From Chitinophagaceae bacterium (GTDB taxonomy: Bacteria > Bacteroidota > Bacteroidia > Chitinophagales > Chitinophagaceae), in NCBI GenBank assembly GCA_003455235.1, contig DMRT01000272.1, positions 1 through 12,053 on the forward strand: a stretch of DNA of 12,053 nt, read 5' to 3'. This document shows, piece after piece, positions 6,659-12,053 of this stretch; the first letter of the stretch is position 1; each line of letters starts with the position of its first letter. The notes below the pieces were generated by a model. That model was not told where the DNA came from and ran no database searches. It saw nothing but the letters and a program-made list of their open reading frames with translations. The position numbers and the translations under genes are program-made.

Positions 6659-6973
6659 ATGACAGAACCCGGACTATATCATTTGTTGTTTATCAGTGCT
6701 GCGCTGTTTTTCATCGGCGTATATGGTTTTTTTACCAGGAGAAACCTGGTGACCATGCTGATGAGTGTGGAGCTGGTGCTGAACAGCGTGAACCTGAATT
6801 TCATTGCGTTCAACAAATACCTGTGGCCAAATCGGCTGGACGGAGTTTTCTTTACCATTTTTATTATTGCCATTGCCGCTGCCGAAGCTGCCGTGGCCAT
6901 TGCCATAATTATTAATCTCTACCGCAGCCATCAATCGATAGATGTGGAAAATGCGGAAGAGTTGAAATATTAG
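6659..6973 (+). CDS. nuoK: NADH-quinone oxidoreductase subunit K
   Basis: A 104-residue, three-helix membrane subunit (MrpC-like) in the proton path between the quinone chamber and the antiporter-like pumps. The two functional carboxylates are present: Glu38 in MSVELVLNSVN and Glu76 in AAAEAAVAIAI, corresponding to E. coli Glu36 and Glu72. Length and helix layout are standard. It starts 31 bases after nuoJ. Its TAG at 6971-6973 is followed at once by the octad-class hairpin before nuoL. Confidence 0.96.
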   Translation: MTEPGLYHLLFISAALFFIGVYGFFTRRNLVTMLMSVELVLNSVNLNFIAFNKYLWPNRLDGVFFTIFIIAIAAAEAAVAIAIIINLYRSHQSIDVENAEELKY

Positions 6974-7040
6974 ATTAGCGGTTTAGAGTTTAGGGGTTTA
7001 GTAAAGCCCTAAACTCTAAACTTCTAAGCCCTGAACTTGT
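6974..7040 (+). repeat. Intergenic perfect hairpin, octad class, before nuoL
   Basis: GTTTAGAGTTTAGGG (6981-6995) and CCCTAAACTCTAAAC (7007-7021) are perfect 15-base reverse complements around an 11-base loop. The right side continues with degraded units (TTCTAAGCC, CTGAACTT) up to 2 bases before the nuoL ATG. The stem is AT-rich and is not followed by a T tract, so it does not look like an ordinary intrinsic terminator. It also lies inside an operon that must read through. Confidence 0.85.
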
Positions 7041-7042
7041 AA

Positions 7043-8977
7043 ATGCTGAATGCAACATACATATCGCTGATTCCGCTGCTGCCACTGGCAGGCTTTGTAC
7101 TGCTCGGTCTTTTCGGAAGAAAATACTTTAAGAATACTTCGGGTATCATCGGCACAGGACTGATGCTTGTATCAGCGGTGCTGGCATTGTATACCGCCTA
7201 TGGTTATTTCTTTGAGTACGGGAAAGCGGATGGCGTTTACCAGAAACTGGTTCCGCTGAAATATACCTGGCTGGAGTTTGGAAAAGGATTGTCCATCGAT
7301 ATGGGCATTGTGCTAGATCCCATATCGGTGATGATGCTGGTGGTGGTTACCTTTATTTCCCTGATGGTGCACATTTACAGCCTCGGGTATTTGAAAGGAG
7401 AAGAACGGTTTCCCACGTATTATGCGTACCTCGGGTTGTTTACTTTCTCCATGCTGGGACTGGTAATGTCTTCCAATATTTTCCAGATATATATATTTTG
7501 GGAGCTGGTAGGTGTTTCTTCTTTCTTACTCATCGGGTATTATTACGATAAACCCAGTGCCGTGGCTGCCTGTAAAAAAGCATTCATTGTAACAAGGTTC
7601 GCCGACGTTGGTTTTCTGATCGGTATTTTGATATTGTCTTTCTATTCCGGTACACTGGACTTTAATACACTTATTGCTGCATTAACTTCTCCGGAATCCA
7701 GCGAATATAAAACGGCCGTTACTGCCTCCTTCCTTGGAATTTCGGCACTCAGCTGGGGATTGATATTGGTATTTGTGGGCGGAGCCGGAAAGAGTGCCAT
7801 GTTCCCATTGCACATCTGGCTTCCGGATGCCATGGAAGGTCCTACGCCGGTCTCTGCATTGATCCACGCGGCAACCATGGTGGTGGCCGGTGTGTTTTTG
7901 GTGGCCCGGTTATTTCCAGTGTTTGCCATCTCTTCACCGGGCGCCTTAAGTGTGGTTGCTTATGTGGGCGCCATCTCCGCATTCATTGCTGCCATCATCG
8001 CCTGCACACAAACAGATATTAAAAGAGTACTGGCCTATTCCACCATGTCGCAGATCGGCTACATGATGTTTGCATTGGGTGTATCCGGTTATGGTGGTGA
8101 GAACGGACTTGGATATACCGCATCCATGTTCCACCTGTTTACACATGCCATGTTCAAAGCATTGCTGTTCCTGGGCGCCGGTGCGGTGATCCATTTTATT
8201 CACAGCAATGAAATGAAAGATATGGGTGGCTTACGGAAATATTTACCCATCACCCATATTACTTTCTTGATTGCCTGCCTGGCCATCGCCGGTGTGCCGC
8301 CTTTTGCGGGCTTCTTCAGCAAGGAAGAAATACTGCTGGCTGCCTACCATCACAACCAGGCTATTTACTGGATGGCATTGATCACATCTGCCCTCACCGC
8401 TTTTTATATGTTCCGGCTTTACTTCAGTATTTTCTGGAATAAAGAACAGCAGCCGCATGGAGAGCACCATGGCGAAGGGGGCTTTGCCATGATGATGCCG
8501 CTGGTGCTGCTGGCCATTGGTGCAGCAGCAGCCGGGTTCATTCCGTTCGGGCATTATGTGAGTTCGGATGGAAAGACATTGGAAACAGCATTTCACCTGT
8601 CATTTTCCATTGCCCCCGTTGCACTCGGGTTGGCAGGCATCTTCCTCGCTATGTGGATGTATAAAAGCCAAACGGATAAGCCGGAGAAAATAGCGGCATC
8701 GCTGGGTGGTTTATACAAGGCAGCGTATCATAAATTTTATATAGACGAGTTGTATCTCTTCATCACCCACAAGATTATTTTCAACCTGATCGGCCGGCCG
8801 GCCGCCTGGTTCGATAAAGTGGTGGTGGATGGATTGGTGAACCTTGCCGGGAATACTACCACGAAGATTGCTGAAACCATTAAAGGATTTCAGTCGGGCA
8901 AAGTGCAGCAGTATGCTTTGTATTTCCTCGTGGGTGTTATCGGCCTGGCCGTACTGTTTATTTATGTATGGAAATGA
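7043..8977 (+). CDS. nuoL: NADH-quinone oxidoreductase subunit L
   Basis: The 644-residue distal antiporter-like pump of complex I. Glu154 (IFWELVGVSS, helix 5) and Lys250 (GGAGKSAMFPLHIW, helix 7) form the expected charged pair, and His257 follows. RFADVG (185-190), PDAMEGPTPVSALIHAATMV (261-280) and TDIKRVLAYSTMSQIGYM are typical. A His/Glu-rich loop (about 472-484, PHGEHHGEGG) lies between helices. The C-terminal part after AAYHKFYIDELYL contains the long lateral helix and final membrane anchor (ending LFIYVWK), so the protein is full length. The ATG at 7043 follows directly after the repeat; no Shine-Dalgarno is evident. Confidence 0.97.
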   Translation: MLNATYISLIPLLPLAGFVLLGLFGRKYFKNTSGIIGTGLMLVSAVLALYTAYGYFFEYGKADGVYQKLVPLKYTWLEFGKGLSIDMGIVLDPISVMMLVVVTFISLMVHIYSLGYLKGEERFPTYYAYLGLFTFSMLGLVMSSNIFQIYIFWELVGVSSFLLIGYYYDKPSAVAACKKAFIVTRFADVGFLIGILILSFYSGTLDFNTLIAALTSPESSEYKTAVTASFLGISALSWGLILVFVGGAGKSAMFPLHIWLPDAMEGPTPVSALIHAATMVVAGVFLVARLFPVFAISSPGALSVVAYVGAISAFIAAIIACTQTDIKRVLAYSTMSQIGYMMFALGVSGYGGENGLGYTASMFHLFTHAMFKALLFLGAGAVIHFIHSNEMKDMGGLRKYLPITHITFLIACLAIAGVPPFAGFFSKEEILLAAYHHNQAIYWMALITSALTAFYMFRLYFSIFWNKEQQPHGEHHGEGGFAMMMPLVLLAIGAAAAGFIPFGHYVSSDGKTLETAFHLSFSIAPVALGLAGIFLAMWMYKSQTDKPEKIAASLGGLYKAAYHKFYIDELYLFITHKIIFNLIGRPAAWFDKVVVDGLVNLAGNTTTKIAETIKGFQSGKVQQYALYFLVGVIGLAVLFIYVWK

Positions 8978-9048
8978 TGTACTGATTGTAAATACAGAAT
9001 GATGAATTATGGATGGCGATTCATAATGCATTATTCCAAAACAGTTGA
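8978..9048 (+). repeat. Intergenic hairpin, GAATGATGAATTATG class, before nuoM
   Basis: GAATGATGAATTATG (8997-9011) and CATAATGCATTATTC (9022-9036) pair at 13 of 15 positions. Three more pairs (9012-9014 with 9019-9021, one of them G-T) leave a 4-base loop. Unlike the other elements it stops 12 bases before the nuoM ATG. The sequence differs from the other two classes, although CATTC/CATCATTC pieces also occur in the right arm of the element before nuoD. Confidence 0.75.
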
Positions 9049-10539
9049 ATGAACCTTTTATTATTAATAGCAATCCCACTTGTTACCGCGGTGCTGGTAT
9101 TACTGGTACGCAATGCGGTGCAGGTACGGTGGGTATCGCTGCTGGGCGCAACCGCACAGCTGGTGCTTGCTTTTGTATTATTCTTTGCTTTCCGCCAGCA
9201 GCGGATAGACGGCAATGCCGCCGACATGCTGTTCCAGCTGCAGTACAACTGGTTCCCTTCCTGGCACATCAGTTTTCACCTGGGCGTGGATGGCATTTCG
9301 GTAGCCATGATCCTGCTCACGGCCTTCGTGGTCATTGCCGGTGTGCTGGTATCGTGGAATGTAGAGAAGATGACAAAGGAGTTTTATTTTCTGCTCATCC
9401 TGCTCAGCCTCGGTGCTTACGGATTCTTTGTTTCTCTTGATCTTTTTGTGCTGTTCTTCTTCCTGGAAATTGCGGTGATCCCCAAATACCTGCTCATCGG
9501 TGTATGGGGAAGCGGGCGCAAAGAATACAGTGCCAATAAGCTGGCCCTGATGCTGATGGGTGGTTCGGTGCTGGTACTGGTGGGCATACTGGCCATGTAT
9601 TATAATGCTCCCGGCCGCAGTGCCGATATACAAACCCTTGCCAGGTCCGTTATCAGTCCCGAAGTACAGAAGATATGTTTCCCGCTTTTGTTTGTTGGCT
9701 TTGGTGTGTTCACGGCCCTGTTTCCCTTTCATACCTGGGTGCCCGATGGTCACTCCTCGGCGCCCACAGCGGGGTCGATGTTCCTTGCCGGTATCTCCAT
9801 GAAGCTGGGCGGATACGGTTGTTTGCGGGTGGCTACTTATCTCCTGCATGACGCAGCAAAAGATTATTCCACACCCATCATCGTTCTTTCGGTGATCGCT
9901 ATTTTATACGGCGCCTTTGCCACCATGATGCAGAAGGACCTGAAATACATCAACGCCTATTCATCCATCAGTCATTGCGGATTTGTGCTGCTGGGTATTG
10001 GCATGATGACAAAGACCTCTATGACCGGAACAGTAATGCAGATGGTTTCACACGGATTGATGACGGCGCTTTTCTTCGCCGTGATCGGCATGATCTATGA
10101 ACGTACACACACCAGGCAGGTAAGTGAAATGGGCGGACTGCTAAAGACAATGCCTTTCATCAGTACGATGTTATTTATTGTGGGGCTCTGTTCATTGGGT
10201 TTGCCCGGCCTGAGTGGTTTTGCAGCAGAGATGACCGTATTTATGGGATCCTGGGAAAACCCGGATACATTCAGCCGGGTGGCTACCATTCTTTCCTGTC
10301 TTTCGCTGGTGGTAACAGCGGTATATATATTACGGGCGGTTACCAAAACAGCCATGGGTCCGCTGAAACCTGAGTTTGCCGCATTAACAGATGCCAGGTG
10401 GAATGAGAAACTGGCGGCCATCATCCTGGTTGCCGGCATCCTGGCCGTGGGCACCGCACCGTTCTGGCTTAACGACCTGGTGAACCCGGCCACTCAACTG
10501 ATCAAAGACGCCCTGAACCTTCAACCCCCCATCGATTAA
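9049..10539 (+). CDS. nuoM: NADH-quinone oxidoreductase subunit M
   Basis: The 496-residue middle antiporter-like pump. Helix-5 Glu140 is present (FFFLEIAVIPKYLL), as are helix-8 Lys252 (GISMKLGGYGCLR) and the helix-12 Glu in GFAAEMTVFMGSW. In helix 7, where E. coli NuoM has the pumping Lys234 (FAVKMPVVPLHGW), this protein reads FGVFTALFPFHTW, with Phe220/Phe221 at the aligned position and no Lys nearby. NuoL and NuoN in this operon keep their helix-7 Lys. I believe related NuoM proteins of Bacteroidota and neighbours share this form, but could not check. It ends 2 bases before nuoN, so the two are probably coupled. Confidence 0.96.
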   Translation: MNLLLLIAIPLVTAVLVLLVRNAVQVRWVSLLGATAQLVLAFVLFFAFRQQRIDGNAADMLFQLQYNWFPSWHISFHLGVDGISVAMILLTAFVVIAGVLVSWNVEKMTKEFYFLLILLSLGAYGFFVSLDLFVLFFFLEIAVIPKYLLIGVWGSGRKEYSANKLALMLMGGSVLVLVGILAMYYNAPGRSADIQTLARSVISPEVQKICFPLLFVGFGVFTALFPFHTWVPDGHSSAPTAGSMFLAGISMKLGGYGCLRVATYLLHDAAKDYSTPIIVLSVIAILYGAFATMMQKDLKYINAYSSISHCGFVLLGIGMMTKTSMTGTVMQMVSHGLMTALFFAVIGMIYERTHTRQVSEMGGLLKTMPFISTMLFIVGLCSLGLPGLSGFAAEMTVFMGSWENPDTFSRVATILSCLSLVVTAVYILRAVTKTAMGPLKPEFAALTDARWNEKLAAIILVAGILAVGTAPFWLNDLVNPATQLIKDALNLQPPID

Positions 10540-10541
10540 GC

Positions 10542-11939
10542 ATGAGTGAACTGCTGACGATAATGAAAAGTGAACTGCTGGTTACGGCCATCCTCTTCCT
10601 CATCCTGTTTATCAAACTGGGTAAAGGAATGAAGAATGAAACCATGCTGCTGCTGATACAGTCTTTGCTGCTGCTGAACTTCCTGGCTGGTTTTTTCTTA
10701 AATGAAGAAGGAACTTTGTTTAACGGCATGTATCAGAGCACTCACCTGCTGATGCTGCAGAAAAGCATCCTTAGCCTGGGTGTATACCTCATTTCCTTAT
10801 TATTCAGCGGCTGGCTTAAAACAACCGAACACCTGCCGGAATTTTTTATCCTGCTGCTTTCCGCTTTACTGGGAATGTTTTTCCTTATTTCCAGCGGCAA
10901 CCTGCTCATGTTCTTCCTGGCGCTGGAACTTTCATCCATTCCGGTGGCGGCCATGGCCAATTTCGACCTGGATAAAAAGCGTTCGTCAGAAGCAGCAATG
11001 AAGATGATTTTGACTTCGGCTTTCTCATCCGGCATATTGCTTTTTGGTATCTCCCTGGTATACGGAGCCACGGGTTCTATCAGCTTTTCGGAGATACCGC
11101 TCCTGCTGAACGGGTCGCCATTGCAGGTGCTGGCCTTTGTGTTCCTGTTTGCCGCCTTTGCGTTTAAATTATCCATTGTGCCGTTTCATTTGTGGACGGC
11201 CGATGTGTACGAAGGGGCGCCCATGGCCACCACATCCTTCCTGTCGGTGATATCAAAAGGAGCAGTGGTGTTCATTTTCATCACGGCATTGTACAGGCTG
11301 TTTCAGCCCATGCAGGAGGTATGGTACAACATGGTGATGGTGCTTTCCATTGCCACCATGATTATCGGCAACCTGTTTGCACTTCGCCAGCAGAACATCA
11401 AACGCTTCCTTGCCTTTTCTTCCATTGCCCAGGTGGGCTTTATACTGGTGGGCATAAGCAGCAATTCAAAAGAAGGGCTCACTTCCGTAGTTTATTTTAT
11501 CCTGGTATACCTGTTCTCCAACCTGGCGGCATTCGGTGTGGCTTCGGCCATTTCATCACAAACGGGTAAAGAGAACATTGATGAATACAAGGGGCTGTAC
11601 CAAACCAACCCGCTATTGAGCTGGGTGCTGGCACTGGCATTGTTCTCGCTGGCCGGTATTCCGCCCACGGCCGGGTTCTTTGGAAAACTGTTCCTGATCA
11701 CAGCCGGTGCATCCAACGGCAGTTACTTCTTTATTATTATTGTTGCATTGAACATGATTGTTTCGCTGTACTATTACCTGCGGGTGGTAAGGGCCATGTT
11801 CATGGATAAGAATGAACAGCCGGTAGAAAAAGTGCAAACTGATCTTTCTGCCAAACTCGGGTTAGCCATTTGTGCGGCAGGTATTGTACTCACCGGGTTA
11901 CTGAGCTGGATTTATGATCACATCGAAAAACTGGTTTAG
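10542..11939 (+). CDS. nuoN: NADH-quinone oxidoreductase subunit N
   Basis: The 465-residue proximal antiporter-like pump. Glu129 (FFLALELSSIP, helix 5) and Lys209 (FAFKLSIVPFHLW, helix 7) are conserved, with His216 and the ADVYEGAPM loop (220-228) after them. QQNIKRFLAFSSIAQVGF is the helix-10 region signature. Family length is normal. Its final codons merge into the downstream repeat: the TAG stop (11937-11939) is part of a GTTTAGAG octad starting at 11934, so the last Val and the stop are written in repeat sequence. It is the last recognisable nuo gene. Confidence 0.96.
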   Translation: MSELLTIMKSELLVTAILFLILFIKLGKGMKNETMLLLIQSLLLLNFLAGFFLNEEGTLFNGMYQSTHLLMLQKSILSLGVYLISLLFSGWLKTTEHLPEFFILLLSALLGMFFLISSGNLLMFFLALELSSIPVAAMANFDLDKKRSSEAAMKMILTSAFSSGILLFGISLVYGATGSISFSEIPLLLNGSPLQVLAFVFLFAAFAFKLSIVPFHLWTADVYEGAPMATTSFLSVISKGAVVFIFITALYRLFQPMQEVWYNMVMVLSIATMIIGNLFALRQQNIKRFLAFSSIAQVGFILVGISSNSKEGLTSVVYFILVYLFSNLAAFGVASAISSQTGKENIDEYKGLYQTNPLLSWVLALALFSLAGIPPTAGFFGKLFLITAGASNGSYFFIIIVALNMIVSLYYYLRVVRAMFMDKNEQPVEKVQTDLSAKLGLAICAAGIVLTGLLSWIYDHIEKLV

Positions 11940-12028
11940 AGGTTTAGGGGTTTACACGTTTAGTTTTATAGCTCTTTTCTCTAAACCCCTAAACTCCTAA
12001 ACCCCTAAACTCCTAAACGTGTGAACTC
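11934..12028 (+). repeat. Octad inverted repeat after nuoN (GTTTAGRG / CTAAACYC)
   Basis: The left side is four in-register units from 11934: GTTTAGAG, GTTTAGGG, GTTTACAC, GTTTAG. The right side (11981-12028) is six units: CTAAACCC, CTAAACTC, CTAAACCC, CTAAACTC, CTAAACGT, GTGAACTC. ACACGTTTAG (11954-11963) pairs perfectly with CTAAACGTGT (12013-12022), and the inner units can pair in several registers. The CCCTAAA content looks like a plant-type telomere repeat only by coincidence. The long flexible loop and the lack of a clear T tract make it a poor standard terminator, though it could still end or attenuate transcription. Confidence 0.85.
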
Positions 12029-12030
12029 TT

Positions 12031-12053
12031 ATGGCTATAAATAAAAATCATGA
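12031..12053 (+). CDS. Possible start of the next gene (truncated by window)
   Basis: An ATG 2 bases after the last octad opens a frame reading MAINKNH and runs off the end. The position directly behind a repeat arm is the same as for nuoD, nuoI and nuoL, and the AT-rich start is plausible. Only seven residues are visible, so no function can be given and the start may be fortuitous. Confidence 0.4.

Noticed and set aside
8791..8806. GGCCGGCC-type palindrome in nuoL
   Set aside because: It encodes GRPAA in the conserved NuoL frame and has no partner or context suggesting a site.
9178..9849. Open frame of 223 codons on the minus strand inside nuoM
   Set aside because: It is fully antisense to a well-conserved NuoM, its predicted protein is Gln/His-rich with no recognisable domain, and long antisense frames are common under biased codon use.
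11981..12012. Telomere-like CCCTAAA repeats
   Set aside because: The periodicity is 8 rather than 7 bases and the units are part of an inverted repeat in a bacterial operon; the resemblance is coincidental.
11934..12028. Intrinsic terminator after nuoN
   Set aside because: There is no GC-rich stem followed by a T tract, and the same class of element lies inside the operon before nuoI and nuoL. Terminator function cannot be claimed from sequence.
3123..12028. CRISPR array
   Set aside because: The repeats are inverted, degenerate and spread singly between genes. There are no regular spacers and no cas genes.

Overview
The window is a stretch of Bacteroidota chromosome, most likely from the Chitinophagales/Chitinophagaceae (the lineage below phylum is my impression, not a computed result). 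The evidence is a type IX secretion sorting domain at the end of the first gene, promoter-like TTTG motifs in place of sigma70 boxes, weak Shine-Dalgarno signals, and the style of the subunit sequences. All genes are on the + strand and coding density is high. No gene-free stretch exceeds about 135 bases.

Layout: (1) 1-774 is the 3' end of a large secreted or surface protein with a C-terminal T9SS sorting domain. (2) 886-1605 is a compact FAD/NAD(P)H reductase that resembles plant-type ferredoxin-NADP reductase. (3) 1740-11939 is a complex I operon in the order nuoA-B-C-D-H-I-J-K-L-M-N. (4) At 12031 a new reading frame appears to start and runs off the window.

The eleven nuo genes encode the quinone-reducing connecting module (NuoB, C, D, I) and the whole membrane proton-pumping arm (NuoA, H, J, K, L, M, N). 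The NADH-oxidising module NuoE-F-G, which usually sits between nuoD and nuoH, is absent: only 101 bases separate those two genes. The operon therefore specifies the 11-subunit type of complex I, unless nuoEFG lie elsewhere. The adjacent reductase gene has a promoter-like sequence almost identical to the one before nuoA. It is a reasonable candidate for the NAD(P)H side of electron input through ferredoxin or flavodoxin, but this is inference.

The least explained feature is a set of imperfect inverted repeats filling nearly every wider gap of the operon (C-D, D-H, H-I, J-K, K-L, L-M and after N). They fall into three sequence classes, and the right arm generally ends close to the next start codon. 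One class is built from 8-base units (CTAAACYC / GRGTTTAG). Another shares identical end sequences between copies. One degenerate copy appears to have been captured as the C-terminal tail of NuoJ. These repeats also create false upstream starts for nuoD, nuoH and nuoI.
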